Below the pieces are notes generated by a model, which ran no database searches, was not told the origin of the DNA, and was given only the letters and a program-made list of their open reading frames with translations. A stretch of 64,000 bases of DNA. Source: Mrakia gelida. Taxonomy: Eukaryota; Basidiomycota; Tremellomycetes; Cystofilobasidiales; Mrakiaceae. The translations under genes and the position numbers were made by a program. Positions 36,380-49,733 of the stretch are shown piece by piece. Where the stretch lies: positions 310,001 through 374,000 of the forward strand of contig BRON01000013.1 in assembly GCA_024345305.1 (NCBI GenBank). The letters are read 5' to 3'. Position 1 is the stretch's first letter. Each line of letters opens with the position of its first letter.

Positions 36380-39300
36380 ATGTCCACGACTCTCCCCCTC
36401 TTCTGGGACCTCTCGTCCTCCTCCAAGCAGAAGCGACTGAAATCCTCCGCCGAGCTCATCACGACCCTCCAGCACTTCCAGTCCCAGTTCGCTCCTTCGA
36501 CAGCCAACGAGGACGAAGACGACGACGAGGACTCTGAGAACGACGACGACTCGGCTCTCGACGATGAGAGTGGAGAGGAGGTCGATGGAAGTGACGATGG
36601 CGAGGGTGTCGTTGTGGACAAGGAGGCTAGGAAGCTGGACAAGGAGTTGGACAGGAAGAACTCGGAGGATGTGAGGTACTCGATAAGGCGTCTCGTTCGA
36701 GGTCTGGCTTCTCCTAGGGAGAGCTCGAGACTGGGTTTCGCCGTTGCTCTTACTGAGGTGAGTAACCAGTTCATGCTAGTACCTCGTATGGGCTTGTGGG
36801 TGCAGAAGGGAGGCAAGGAGTGTTCGCAGAGAAGGGAAGGTGTCGAGCTCGCCGCGAAAGCTGCCTTCCTTCTTTCTCTCGAGCTCAACTTTCTGACTTT
36901 GGTCTATCCTTCCTCCAACTTGCTCTCCTCTCCCATAGCTCCTCTCCCGCCTAACTACCATCACCCCTAAACAAATCATCTCCCTCGTCCTCCGAGCCTC
37001 CCTCATCACCGTCTCCTCCAAAGGTCAAGAAACTCGAGACCTCCTCTTCGCTCGACTCTTCGGTCTCACCTCCGTCGTTCAGTCCTCCCTCCTCTACCGA
37101 CCCTCAGCTACCATCGAGGACTTCAAGGTCGTCGTTCAGGAGCTCATCGAGGTCGGAAAGCAGAAGGCTTGGTTGAGGGAGAGTTGTTGGTGGGCTGTCA
37201 TCAAGGCCGTCGAGGGCCTCGAGGGAGGAGAGGTCGAGTGGAGGAAGGAGGCTGGAGAGTGGGTCGCTGAGGTCGTGTTTGCCGATCAGGAGGGGAAGAT
37301 GGACTGGACGCCTGAGAAGGTCGCTCTCGGCTTGAAGATGCAGGGAATCTACCCCGTGAGTTTGGCTTTCTCGTTCTTGTCTTTGTCGCGCGTCGTTTCC
37401 CTTTCACCTCACTGACCCTTTCCTTTCTCTCGTCGACGCGTTCAGACTCTCCCTTGGAAGACTCTCCTCCTCCCTCCTTTCAAGAACGCTTCCCTCCTCC
37501 ACCCTTCCAACCTCCCCATCATCTCCCGAATCCTCAAGGAGGCCTCCTCCGCCGCTGAGGACGAAGACGAGGCTGCTCCCGCTGCTGGTCCTTCAACCTC
37601 CGCCGCTCCCAACAAGAACGGAACTGGATCCTGGAAACCTCACCCTCACTTCGTCTGGGACATGATTCTTGATGCCTACTTCCCCAAGGAGGGATCCACC
37701 TCGGCTGCCGTCAAGGACAAGGCCGCGTTCTCGGACTTCTACAGGGTTGTCGTCGATGGTGAGTCTAGCTCGCGTCTCGCTTTCTCGCGAAGATCGAGCA
37801 CGCCCTGACCCCGTTATATCATTCGTGTGTCTGCAGAGTCCCTCTTCGACGTCAAGACCTCTTCGGAACGAAAGTTCTGGGGTTTCCAGATTTTCGAGAA
37901 GGCTCTCCCTCGACTCCCCGCTTCCGAGATCCCTCTCGTTTTCACTCCCAACTTCATGCGAGTCTGGATCAACAACCTTTCCGGAGAGGATCGATACCTC
38001 CACAAGGCTGCTCTTTCCATCGTGAGTCTTCTCTCCCTTGCCCTCGCTTTTGCTCTCGACCGACGCGTGTTGTTTCTTCGCTTCTGTTGTGGACTGACGC
38101 GTCTCTCCTTCTTTCGCTTCCAGGCCAAGCTCGTCCAAACCATCACCGTTACCAACCCCGCCGTCGGATTCACCCTCGTCTCCCAGCTCCTCGGAAAGAA
38201 CGGAAACCAAAACTTCGACAAGATCACCAAGACCAAGACCGTCTCTGGAATCCTCTCGTCTCTCTCCGTCGAGGGAGTCAGGGAGTACGTCGTTTACCTG
38301 AAGGGAATCGTCTACAACTCCCTTGGAGCTTCTGAGGAGTGAGTTCATCTTCCTGCATTGTCGGCTGCTCGCGTTCGACCGCTCTTCGTCGACTGACGCG
38401 TCTCTCGTTCGTCTTTTCGTTCAGGTTCGACCTCAAGCGAATCGAGGCTCGAAGGACCTGGGCTTTCGACCAGATGCTTGCTCTCATCAAGAACGGATCC
38501 ATCCCCAAGGAGGACACCTGGGTTCTCTCGATCATCGAGTTCTTCGTTCTTCACGGACTCTTCGCTATCAAGCAGGCGAACAAGAAGAGCGCTTTTGTTC
38601 ACGTTCGTACCCTCTTTCCCTTCTCGAGACCTCTGCCCTTCCTTCCTCGCCTCGGAGACTGACCTTTCCTTCTTCTCCCTCTATACAGCTCCAAACACTC
38701 CCCACCCCTTCCCTCTCCGACTCCCTCCACGCCGTCTGCCGAACTCGACTCTCTTCCGTTCTCGGAGAGCTCACTTCCGAGTCCTCGCTCATCAAGGGTT
38801 TGTCCTCCACCCCACCTCTCTTTCTCTCGAGTCGTTCGCTGACCTTCGCTTCCTCTTCATCGCCATCTTAGACACCGAGGGAAAGACCTCTCGAGTCCAC
38901 GGATCTGACTCGACTGGAACCCTCTGGATCTCTCGAGCTCTCGACATCGTCTACGCGCTCGAGAAGGACACCAAGCACGTCACTCTCGTTACCGAGGAGG
39001 AGGGACTTGGAGAGGAGGTCAAGGTTGCTAGGACGGCCGCTCGAGATGCTTTGGTTGGACTCGCAAGTGTGAGTTCTCGTCTTCGTCAGTCTCGCGTCGC
39101 TCGTTTCGAACGCTCGAGCTCACCGTTTGTCTTCGCTTCGTCTCGATGCAGGTCCCCAAGGAGAGGAAGGAGACTGCCAAGGGTCTCGAGCTCCTGATCC
39201 AGTCCGTCATTCTCCAGTCGTACGACGAGCCGGAGGAGTCGATCGATGTTCTCGAGGTTCGTTCCTCCCCCGTCTCCATCCTCTCCCTCTCGCCTTCCCA

Positions 39301-41450
39301 CTTCTTTCCGCTGACCTCCCTCCCTTTCCCCCCCCCCCTCTCTCCGTATCTATCAGGAGCTTCAAGGATGCGCCGCCAAAATGTTCGCCGTAAAGAAGCT
39401 CACCGTCGCGTCTTCGTCGACCAAGAAGCCTCGCAAGACCGCTATCGACATGGAGGACGAGGACGACGAGGAGCCTGAGGATCTCGACCCTATGGATCTT
39501 CTTGTCGATGTTCTGATCGGGTTCTTGGAGAGGGCCTCGTCGCAGTTGAGGGCTTTGGCCAGTCAAGTCTTCGGGATGTTGTCTGGGGAGGTCACCGAGA
39601 GCACGGTCGATTTGCTGCTTGCTGTGAGTTTTCCTTCATGTTTTATTCCTTCCTCGGCGAGCCTCGAACTCGGAAAAACTCAAACTGACCCTCTTCCCCT
39701 CGCTTGGCCCCTCTTTCCTTTTCCAGCAACTCGAGACTCGACCCGTCACCGCCGAGGAGGAGGACGCCGAGATGGACGGAGAGGATGAGGAGGAGGGAGA
39801 CGACGATGAGGAGGACGAGGAGGAGGAGGACGAGAGCGAGGAGGAAGAGGAGGAGGAGGAGGATGCTTCGGGCGACGTCGACCCCGAGCTGAGGAAGCGG
39901 ATAGCAGAGGCCCTCCAGGTCAACGGAGCCGACGCTGTTGGTGGAGGAGACGATGACTCCGACGAGGAGGACGAGCTTCTGATGGACGACGACCAGATGC
40001 TCGCTCTCGACGATAAGCTCGCCGAGATCTTCAAGTCTCAGGTCATGGGCAAGAAGGGAAAGAAGGGTGAGTTTGACGCATCTCGCTTTTCGCTTCCCGT
40101 CCCCTTCCTCGACGCGATCTGACTCTCTTCGATCGTTTATTTCCGTCTCTCCAGATGCCCAGAGAGAGGCCGTTCACTTCAAGAACCGAGTCCTCGACAT
40201 CATCGAGACCTTCGTCAAGAAACAACCCTCCAACCCCCTCATCCTTCGACTCGTCCTCCCCCTCCTCGAAATCATCCTCAACTCCGGACCCACTGAACTC
40301 CACCTCTCTTCCAAAGCCACCGGAATCCTCGTCAACCGAATCTGCAAGTCCAAGGACGCCATGCTCATCTCGGATCGATCGGAAGCCATCGAGGTCCTCG
40401 GAGAACTTCACCAAGCCGCGAGGAAGGCTCAGTCCGCTCAGGTCGCTAAGACCTGCAGTCAAGCTTCCGTCTTCGTCGCTCGAGCTCTCCTCCAGGATCA
40501 GTCCACCCCTTCGTCGTCGTCGGCTACCAAGGAGAACGAGCAGCCCATCCTCGATGTCTACCTCGCCAGTTTGGAGGACTTCATGACCAAGAAGACGACC
40601 AAGATCAAGGCGTCGTTGTTCTTCGACCTCGTCGCTCGGTTCCCCGTTACGGCTTGGTCGATGAGGGATCAGATCATCCAGTACGCGAAGTCGGATGGAG
40701 CCAACGGTTACCGTCAGACCCAGGCTTTCTTGATCCTCAACGAGCTCGTTGGTCAGGTTCCCGCTCTCGTGAGTCGCTCTCCTCCCCTTCGCCTGGAGTT
40801 CTCCACCTCCTATCTTTCCCCCTCGACCTCCACTAACCTTCTCTCCTCCTTCCTCTTCTCCCTCCCTCCCTGTACAGTCCAAGGCCGGCCTCGACTCCTC
40901 CATCCGATCCTTCGTCCCCATCTGCCGCGAGGCCATCTACTCCATCCTCTCCTCCGCCACCGACTCCTCCTCCGACGCCAAAGGTCTCAAAGCCGACCGT
41001 CTTCGAGACATCGCCAAATTCGCCGTCAAGCTCGCTCGTTCCACCTCCACCGTCGTCGGATCGGACAACCTCGCATCGACGTGGGCCGTCGAGGATCTCA
41101 CCACCCTCGCTTCCAAGCTCAAGGCCGTCGAACGACTCAAGGGATCGGGAGCTCTTCACGCTCAGCTTTCGCAACTCGTCGAGATCGCCTCGGGAGTCAC
41201 GCCTTCCAACAAGAAGAGCAAGAAGAACAACAGCAAGAAGGAGGAGGTCGCTGCCGCCGCCGTCGTCGTTCCCGAGGTCGTCGTGAAGTCGAAGAAGGGG
41301 TCGAAGAAGGAGGCGGAGGGTGCTGCGGCTCCCAAGAGGAAGCTGAAGAAGACGGCTGGGGACGAGGCTGCTGCTGGGGCACCGGAGAAGAAGAGGAAGA
41401 AGAAGGCGAAGGTGGTGGAGGAGGAGGCGGAGGTCGAGATGGAGGAGTAG
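36380..41450 (+). CDS. POL5: POL5 / MYBBP1A-type rDNA-associated protein
   Basis: Role: despite the name DNA polymerase V, Pol5 is a HEAT-repeat nucleolar factor needed for rRNA synthesis and 60S assembly. Exons: 36380-36757, 36939-37355, 37446-37758, 37837-38021, 38124-38338, 38425-38602, 38689-38797, 38872-39068, 39152-39256, 39357-39623, 39727-40066, 40155-40768, 40878-41450; 1296 residues, every phase closes. Seen: LPLFWDLSSSSKQKR at the N-terminus, the family box VRYSIRRLVRGLASPRESSR near residue 100, and long alpha-solenoid repeats. An acidic tract (about 40 Asp/Glu) lies near residue 820, followed by DPELRKRIAEALQVNGAD. The Lys-rich C-terminal tail is typical of nucleolar proteins. Donors at 38603 and 39257 are GTTCGT. 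Confidence 0.9.
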
Positions 41451-42616
41451 GTCGTTTTCGTCGCGTTCGTCGTTTTTCGTTTCGGTTCCGGTTTAGTTTG
41501 TGCTCTTTCCTTCCCCTCTTTCTCTAGTTCTAGTTATCTACAGTATCTCTTGGATCTTTGCATGTTAGCTTTTCGCTCTTCTCTCTCCGGTGAGTGTCGA
41601 GAAAGCAAAGAGGGAAAGCGAACGACTTGGGGTGCGCGACGCGTTCGAAAATGGTGGACGCCTGAGGCCTGAAGTCGTGTCGTGTTTTTCAGCGCGAGTC
41701 CAGCAACGATATGTATCTTCTCTAATGTCGTTTCGGAGGGGTAGAATCTACATAGATCTGTACGAAGCTGTTTGACGAGTATTCCCCCGTCGTCGGTAAT
41801 TCTCGCTCTGCTTCGTTCTCACGGTGTTCGTTCTCGTCGCCTCCTCTCTCTCGCCCCGCAATTTGGCCAGTCTGTATCACTTGCGAGCGCAGGGAGTGCT
41901 CTCTACGCTCTGAGATCGAGCTCGTTCACGGTACCCCTTCCCCTTTGAATCGAGGTGATTGTTCAGACGATTCGACGACGCGTTCGACGGGATCAATCTC
42001 GCCTCCTTCTTCCCCTTCCTTCCGAAGCGGATGAAGTCAAACAACGCTGTGATTTGCAACTTTACAACCGTCGGTAGAAAGTTCTTATCTAATCTCGCTA
42101 AGAGAGATCCTTAATCTTCTCTCCGGCTGCCTCGAAGGTGGCACGAGGCCGCAGATCTCTGAGCTCACCTTTCGCCCTCCTTGTTCGAGCTCGTTCGCTT
42201 CTGACCTCTAACCACGACCTCGTCTGAGCCTCATCTCCTCTTCTCTTTCCTCCGTCGGAACGTCTTTGGCTCCGAGACCGCTCTGGCCAAGTTGACGAGA
42301 GCGTGGAAAAGAGACGCGTCGAAAACTCAACGCCCCTTCGCCTTCCAAGCTGAACAAACTCAAGCGCGTCTTGTCGTTCCTTCGCTCGACCCGAACAGGA
42401 CTTCCTTCGCTGGTTTCTCTTCGGTGATCTCTGCCTCGCTGAACACTTCTAGAAGGTGAAGGAGGAGAATTTGACGGTGCACTGGGAGCCCCTTGAGTGA
42501 CGAGGGCTCTCGCAACCCGAGGTGTCGCTCCTCAACTTTCCAACTCCCAACTCCTTCCTCCCTTTCCCTCCCCTTTCAACCCTTCCCTTTCCTCTCTCTT
42601 CTTTACAGCCTCAACG
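41451..42616. other. Gene-free region upstream of ceramidase
   Basis: 1.17 kb without a supportable coding exon on either strand. An acceptor-like CTTTACAG sits 8 nt before the ceramidase ATG, so a 5' UTR intron and an upstream untranslated exon probably lie in this stretch. Confidence 0.45.
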
Positions 42617-44687
42617 ATGGGAATGGAACTACGTGAAGGACAGCTTCGTGAAGGAGGTGAGTCGTCTTCTTTGGGTTGAACGAGCTCGTCGAAGGGAGGT
42701 CGGAGGGAAGGACGTCGTCCTCAACCGAGAATAAGTCGAAGGGGGTGAACCAGAGAGCTGACAAGTCTTTTTCTCTCTTTCTTACTTACAGTATGGGGAC
42801 AACATACAGCTCTGATAGACTGGTGCGAGTGAGTCCTGTTTGACGCTATCTGGGGGGCAGGAAGGAGCCGAACGAGCGGAGCGAAGGTCGAAGCTCGCAA
42901 AGGAATCTCCTTCCTTTCTCCTGCTTCCTACTGGTCCTTCACATCCCCCTCTCGAGACAAAATCAGCTCTCACACCTCTACTAGAGCTCAATACTGACCT
43001 TCTGCTACTTCTCGTTCTCCAGACAAAACTACCAGGTCTCTTCCTACGTCGCAGAGGTCCGTTCTGGATCAGCCCTCCCTCCCCTTCCTCTTCTCTGTCC
43101 TTCCGAGAAAAGTAGAGTACTAATCAGCTCTTCTCTCCTTCAACCTTCCGCGGCTACATCACCAGTTCTGGAACACTCTCAGCAACATCCCCTTCATGGG
43201 AATGGCCGTCTTCGGGGTCTACAAGACCCTTCATGAAGGTCTGCCGGCTAGGTTCGCCGCCTCGTATGCTGGGATGGGTCTCGTCGGACTGGGGAGTGAG
43301 TCGCTCTTCTTATCTCTTGTGCGAGCTCGTAGACGTTTCTCTTTTCGGAGAGATGGCTATCAGAGGCATCGCCATGCTCGAGGGAACGTGCTGCTGAAGA
43401 GGGAGCCGAGCAAGAGAGGAGGAGAGGAAGGGAGCCTGGGACACGAGCTCGCGAGCTGACGGTTTCCCATCTCTCTTGCGCTCTACCAGGCTTTTGGTTC
43501 CATGCTACGCTCAAGTGGGAAGCACAGGTGAGTCGGCTCTCTATTCACTTCCAACAAAGAGCTCTTACTGACTCTCTCCTTTCTTGTTCAGCTTTGCGAC
43601 GAGCTACCCATGGTCAGCCCTCCCTCCGAGCTCAGCCCACGCGCCGAGATTGCCTTCTCCCCGTAAAGAGAGAGAGCTGACCCTTTGTATCTCTTCCATC
43701 TTACCTCTCAGATCTGGTTCTCCTCATACATGATGTGGTCGGCGTTCGACTCCAGCCGAGGCTTCTCCATCAACGCCGCGTCCATCCTCTCCCTCGTCGG
43801 CCTGTTCTCGACGCTCATCGCTCTCACCCACCACTAGTTCGTCCTCTCCTTTCTCTCGAGGCTCAGATCATCTCCCCCGTGCTTCTCTTCGGAGATGACA
43901 GGACCTCTCTCGCCCCTTCGTTCTTGCTCTCGTCCTTTTCGCGTCGCTGACCTCCTTCCCTCGCGTTACGTCGTGTTCGAACCCTCTTCTTCCTCTTCCA
44001 CTCTCACAGCATCTCCCATCCCAATCCTCTTCATCATCAGCTCCTCTTCGGATGCATCCTCATCTCCACCGCCCTCCGAACCACCTACCTCATCCGAAAA
44101 CTCCCCTCGTCCCAAGCGAAGGTCGGGAAGGCCATCTCGACGATGTTCGGGAAGGGAGTTCTCAGCTTCATCGCAGGCTTCGCGATCTGGAATGCCGATA
44201 ACTTCTGGTGCGATACGTTGGAGAGTTGGAGGGAGAAGCTGCCGTTCTTCGTTGGAGCGTTGTTGCAGGGACACTCGTGGTGGCACTTGGTGAGTCGCGT
44301 CGTTTCCCTCGGCCCTCCTCTTCTTCGCCTCGTTTTTGGACCTCGAGTCTCCTCCTCGTCAAGTGGAGGTCTCAGCTAAATGCAGAAAAAGCCACCACGC
44401 TTCCAGCTTCTCCTTCCTCCCCACCATCTGGTTTTCGTCAGACCGACTCGACGCGTCGAATGCGAAGCTGACTCCATTTCACCTTCCGTTTCCAGCTCAC
44501 CGGTCTCGGAGTCTTCCTCATGGTCACCTCAAGTAACTGTCTCCTCACCATCGTCAAGTCGGAAGGCGACGGACGATCGTTCGAGATGGTCGAGAAGACG
44601 CTCTGCCTGCCCTACGTGAGGGAGGTCCCCCAAAAGGCCACCAACGGCCACGCCTACACCAACGGGAACGGGAAGAAGCTCCACTAG
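42617..44687 (+). CDS. Alkaline ceramidase (YPC1/YDC1/ACER family)
   Basis: Role: ER/Golgi multipass hydrolase cleaving (phyto- or dihydro-)ceramide to sphingoid base and fatty acid. Exons: 42617-42656, 42792-42828, 43023-43056, 43166-43295, 43490-43527, 43592-43612 (21 nt), 43712-43836, 44010-44289, 44496-44687; 298 residues, phases close. Seen: WGQHTALIDWCEQNY near the N-terminus, AEFWNTLSNIPF, LGSFWFHATLKWEAQ, LCDELPM, FWCDTL and LLQGHSWWHLLTG. These carry the conserved His, Asp and Ser residues of the zinc site. Several hydrophobic helices separate them. The tail is hydrophilic. Donors include GTCCGT (43057), GTCAGC (43613) and GTTCGT (43837). Confidence 0.92.
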
Positions 44688-45061
44688 GTCAATGAGCAGG
44701 ACGCTTGTCGGAGGGAGGGGAGGAGAAGACTGGATAGTGAATAGGACGTGTACGAGTAGCGACGACGACGACGACGAGGGAGGTCGTCGATAGAACTAGA
44801 ACTTGATTTCAGCCTTGCTCTCTGGGCTTTCTTCTTGTTTCTTTGGGGACGGTAGACTATGATCTTACATCGAATCATCTTATGTTAACAAATCTTCATC
44901 GGTGGAGGGGATGAGAGTGCGTCGAGAGGCAAGAGACTCTTCGCGACGACAGACTGGCGAGCTCCCCTTTCGCTTTCTCCCTCCCTCCCTCTCGTTCCCT
45001 CACGACTCCCACCCTCCTCGAATGCACAACCTCCCCTCCTCCCCTTTCAAGCTCATCCCTC
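44688..45061. other. Intergenic region
   Basis: 374 nt between two plus-strand genes. A (GAC)n run lies near 44763-44778. No gene seen. Confidence 0.4.
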
Positions 45062-46424
45062 ATGATACGCTCCGATCCTAAAGTACCCTCAGCTCAATCC
45101 AAGCCCGGTCCGACCTCCTCAGCCTCGTCCACAAGCTCATCTCGTCGAGGAGGAGGAGAGGTGAGGGAAACGAAGGAAGCGTCCGTTTCTTCGACGAAGG
45201 ACAAGCATCCATCTTCCTCTCGAGCGTCAGCGAAGGGTATGGAAGGAGTTGAGTCCGACGATGAAGGAAGAAAGGTCGCTGGTGGATCGAGAAGGGAAGA
45301 ACAGCACCAGGGAAAGATGAAGGTGGATCAACATCAGGCGGTGGCGAAGAGTTCGTCCGACTTTGGGATTGATCCCTCCGTCAAGGTCGTCCCTTCTGAG
45401 AAGCTCAGTAGATGCAGGCAGGTGGGTAGCTTCGCTTCGTTTCTTCTTCTTCTCGTGACTACTCATTGGAGAGGTCCCTGAGCCGAACATCTTGACATCC
45501 TCTCGCTCGTTCCGCCCGCGACAGATCATCCTCCCACCTTCAACTCCCATCACTCCTACTCGATCTCCTCAACCCAGCACTCCAGCCGCCTCTTCTCACC
45601 CATCCCCTCTCTCATCAGGAAGGAAACTCCTCGACGTCTTCCAAACCGTCGTTGAGCGTCGACCTCTCGAGTCAGTTGCCCTCTCCCTTTGCCTCGTCCC
45701 TCCGACCATTCTTCCCTCCTGACCCTCAACCCGTCCTTTATCGAGCAGTCAGCAAGCCAAAACAGCAGATGAGCTCTTCGTCTACCTCAAGACCATCCTC
45801 GAAGCGCCTCTCATGGGCTATGTACGTTCGTCTTCGGCGTCGAACTCGACGCGTCGTCTCGTCACTGACCACCGATGCTCGTCCTTCCCTTCACGACCTT
45901 CATCAGAAGTTCATCGTCCTCGGCTTCGCACACATCGAAATTCTCTACGCCGTCCAAGCAGCGATCTCGAAGCTTGGAGGGAGGTACTTGCTCGAGAAGG
46001 AGTTGGAGACGACGACGAGTGAGGAGGGCGAGAGCGTCGATGTTGATTTCGTTTTGGTGTCGAAGTGAGTGTCTCCACCTGGTCCACTTTCTCGCACACT
46101 TCACCTTATCTGGTCGAATCTCCTCAACCGCCTCCTTCCTTTCTTGAACGCTGGCCTCCTCCCTCCCTCTCCCTCATCCATCGCGACTCGCGTCGAACCG
46201 AACCCAGCTCCCTCTCCCTCCCCCTCCCCAACAACACCTCGCCTCTCGCCCGAGCCATCAACACCCGCTCCCTCCCCATCCTTCGACCAGGAGACGACAT
46301 CAAGCTCCCCTCCTCCTTCCCCTCCTCAACGTCGCGTCGCTCGGAAGTTCTCGTCTCGAGCGCGTTCTTCGAGGAGGTCGTTGGGATCTGCTTGAGAGAG
46401 AACGCTTCGTACTCGAACGACTAG
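45062..46424 (+). CDS. Hypothetical protein with helical core
   Basis: Exons: 45062-45421, 45525-45670, 45749-45821, 45907-46064, 46208-46424; 317 residues, phases close. The first 170 residues are disordered (Ser, Lys, Pro-rich). From KLLDVFQTVVERRPL to LGGRYLLEKELE there is a compact helical region with conserved-looking aromatic residues (DELFVYLKTILEAPLMGY, FAHIEILYAVQAAIS). The C-terminal 70 residues contain a likely strand and helix (SSAFFEEVVGICLRENA). Not recognised. Confidence 0.7.
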
Positions 46425-46555
46425 CCTAAATCTGTTCGCTCGCGAGGGAAAGGAAAGGGAGGAGGCAGGAGCGGAGAAGGCAGCTGTATGGTCGAGCCAT
46501 CTGCATTTTAGGTCGTCATTCTAAAGGTCAATTCGATTTCGGTTCTAAGACTAGA

Positions 46556-49427
46556 CTAGTTACCCTCCCGACGTCTCGGCGCGGCTCGAAGGATGTTGTC
46601 CACACTGCGAACGAGGAACGAGTCGAAGCGAGCGGGGAGAGAAAGAGTCAGTATACACTAGCGAGCGAGCAAGACGATTCGTCGACTCACCGCAAGATCA
46701 TCTCCGCCGCCTCACTCGCACTGCTAACCACCTGTCGCTTAAGCTTGTACGACTCGGTCACTCCCAGCTTCCTCATCGATCCGATCTCTCCGAGGTTCAT
46801 GTCTGTCGAGCGAAAAGGAGCAGAGAACGGAATGTGAGTTCGAGGGAAGAACGAGACGAGGAGCAAGGAGAGGGAGGAGGGAGAAGAAGAGAGACGTACC
46901 GAGTCCAGCGTCGCTTCGTCCCTCGTAGTGAGCAGCTCGGAGCTTGGAGACCAGGTCGGCAGAGTCGTATCCGGCGTTGTCGGAGAGGATGGTGGGGAGC
47001 TGAGGAGAGGAGAATGGAGACGCGTCGAGGAAGGGAACGAGAGGTCAGCTTCTGATCGCGTCCTCCGGCTCGTCGTCCTCTCAGCCCTCCGCTACCTCAT
47101 ATCCCACTTCCAGAAAACAGAGAATGAGGAAGAGTGAAACCCGAAACTCACCTGCCTCAAAGCCTTACTGAACGCCTCAACGGCAATCGCCTTCTTCCCG
47201 CTGACCTTCCTCGCCTCCTCCTCCACAGCGTTGCTCATCAGCATCTCGGAGCATCCTCCTCCCAGAACGACCCTCGACTCCTTGACGGTCTGCGAAAGGA
47301 CAGAGAGAGCATCGTGGAGGGATCGCTCAGCCTCGTCGACCATCTGCGAAGTAGCTCCTCGAAGAACGACGGTGCAGGCCTGTCCGGCGGCGACTCCCGA
47401 GAACTTGATGAGCTGGTGAGGCGAGGAAGGAAGGGGAAATGGGGAGAGGGTGTTCAGCGAAACGAAGGCCAGGTCCGAAGAGAGAGAGAGGCAGGGGAAA
47501 GCGCGAACTCACTCGATCCTCTCCAATCATAATCTCCTCAATAAGATCACACCGTCCGATCTTAACCCCCTCAATCTTCTCAAACGAACTAGCGATCTCT
47601 CCACCGGTAACCAAAGCGAGTCGCTCAACCCCCTCGAAGTCGGCGTGCTCGATACACATGATTCCGTGCTCGGCGAAGAGGGATTCAGGGTAGTTGTAGA
47701 CGAGCTGTCGGTTGACGAAACAGGTGACTCCGTGCGAGGCGATGAGAGCGACTTTGGCTTTCATTTTCTCCTGTAGAGGCGAAGTGAGATGGGTTAGCGA
47801 CGACGGAGGAAGGAGGGGGGCGGGAGGGAGAGGAAGAGGGAGGGATGGAGGGAAGGGATGGGACGTGGACGAACCTTCTCAGCTCGCTCAAGCTCAGCGA
47901 GCTTTCCAGTTCCGTCGACTCGAACTCGAGCTCCGAAGATCTTGATCTTGTCCGTGTCCATCGCTGTTGCGAGCGAAGAAATGGAAAGGTCAGCGAGTCG
48001 TCCGAGCTCAAGACGAAGGAAAGAGAGGGAGAGGGACGAACAGGTGTTGGCGATCATGATCTTAGCGTTCTCGATCCTCTTCGGCGAGTTGACAGCGATG
48101 GTCTTCTCGAGAATGAAACCTATGTATATCCACGAAGAAGTCGAGAGTCAGTATGGCTTCGACGAGGCGAGGGAAGAAAAGGGAAGGAGAGGAAGGGGAA
48201 CGCGAAGGATCAAAGCTCACCTTCATCGAGGTACGAGTCGGTCAACTTTCCTCCCACCTTCTTGATGATCTGGATGTTCTCCAAGTCGGTCGATCCCTAT
48301 GCCGCCAGAGGTACCAGAATCGCGAGTCAGCTCGAGCTCTCGAAGCAAAGGAGTGAGAGGGGAAGGGGAAGGGGAGGGCTGAAGGCGGAGGAGGAAAGGG
48401 AAGCACGGACCTTGAGCCTGAGAACAGCGTCGACGGCGAGGTTGGCGAAGTAGTCCTTGTTCTCTGAGAGGACCTTGGACGAGAGGGTGGTTCGAGCGAT
48501 GTTGACGAGATCTTGACGGAAAGCAGCAGGGTCGGTGCTGGGAGAACGAGGAGATGGTAACGAGTCGAGGGAAGGAAGCGTTGAAAAGTCGGTCAGCTTC
48601 AGCTCTCCTTCCCCTCCTTCTCCTTCCCTTCGTTTCGTTCGAGCTCTCCTGCCGCCTCTCCCACAGCCTCTCCACCAAACGATCCAAGAGAGGTATAGAT
48701 GGAAAGCATAGACTCACGCGTGATCCTGAGCGGCCGCCTCAAGAGCATCGAGAGCCGCCTTGGAAGCGATCCTGTAACCTTCGACGATGGTCTGAGGGTG
48801 GATCTTCATGTTGACCAACCTCTCTCCCTCCCTCAACAGCTCAGACGCGAGAACGCAAACGGAGGTGGTTCCATCTCCGACCTCGTCGTCCTGAACTTTG
48901 GAGATGTTTACGAGAATCTTGGCTGCAGCGTTGTCGAGGGAGATGGATTTGAGGATAGTCGCTCCGTCGTTCGTGACGGTGATCTCACCAGTAGAAGCAG
49001 ACTCTGTAGAACCCCGAAACGAAGGACTTCAGCATGGAAGGGGTGTATGCGCGTGTGGGAGAGGTGGGGGGACTAACGAAGGATCTTGTTCATTCCCTGA
49101 GAGCACAAACGAACACGAAGGAGGAAAGGGAAGGAGGTCAGCTCAAGCTCAAGAGAGAGGAAGGTCTCCTCCTTCTACCTCCCTTCTTCGCTATGTATAC
49201 AAGAACGCACCTTAGGACCCAATGTACTCTTAACGAGATCTCCCAGCGCCATAGCTCCAACGAAACTGCTCAATCGAGCGTTCTCTCCTCGCTCTTCTCC
49301 AGCCTGAACGAGAACGAGCCGTCGAACGAACACGAGAGAACAATCAGCTTCTCCCTTTCGCCTGGCCTCTCCTCCTTCGAAGCGGTGAAGTAGGGAGGGG
49401 ACTCACCTCGTCGGCAAAGACGTTCAT
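46556..49427 (-). CDS. CCT2: T-complex chaperonin subunit beta (CCT2)
   Basis: Role: one of eight subunits of the cytosolic TRiC/CCT chaperonin that folds actin and tubulin. Exons, high to low: 49407-49427, 49211-49303, 49078-49096 (19 nt), 48718-49003, 48411-48537, 48221-48296, 48042-48119, 47875-47963, 47513-47770, 47152-47412, 46900-46999, 46691-46802, 46556-46604; 522 residues, all phases close. Seen: [27 protein letters not shown], the ATP motif [11 protein letters not shown] (about 85-95), and the beta-subunit signature [47 protein letters not shown] and [10 protein letters not shown] follow. Beta rather than another subunit is chosen from the [10 protein letters not shown] block. Donors include GTTCGT (twice), GTCCGT and GTTAGT. 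Confidence 0.96.
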
Positions 49428-49733
49428 AGTGTGAGGGTGAGGGAGGGGGAAGGGGGGAAAGGGAGGGAAGAGGAGGGAGGAAGGGGGAGGGAAGGTCGAG
49501 GTCGTTGATGGAAGGAAGCGAGCGAGCGAGCGTCGAGTTTCGAGGAGAGCTGGACGCGAAGGAGGGCAGGGCGTGACGAGTATGAGGGCTTCTCTGGGAG
49601 AGCTGGTATATGAGTGACGAGGAAGTTAAGACGGGTAAAGAGTCGAGAGAAGGTCGTCAAGTCATTAGAAAAAGCGAAGAAAAAGCTAACGAAAGCAAAG
49701 CAAGAAAAAACAACGCGTCGCTCGTCCCGACCA
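49428..49733. promoter_or_regulatory. CCT2 promoter region
   Basis: 306 nt between the CCT2 start codon and the stop of the upstream RRM gene. The 90 nt next to the ATG are almost pure G/A on the plus strand. Confidence 0.4.

Noticed and set aside
37593..38348. 251-residue antisense ORF
   Set aside because: Shadow of POL5 exons; crosses POL5 introns without splice signals of its own.
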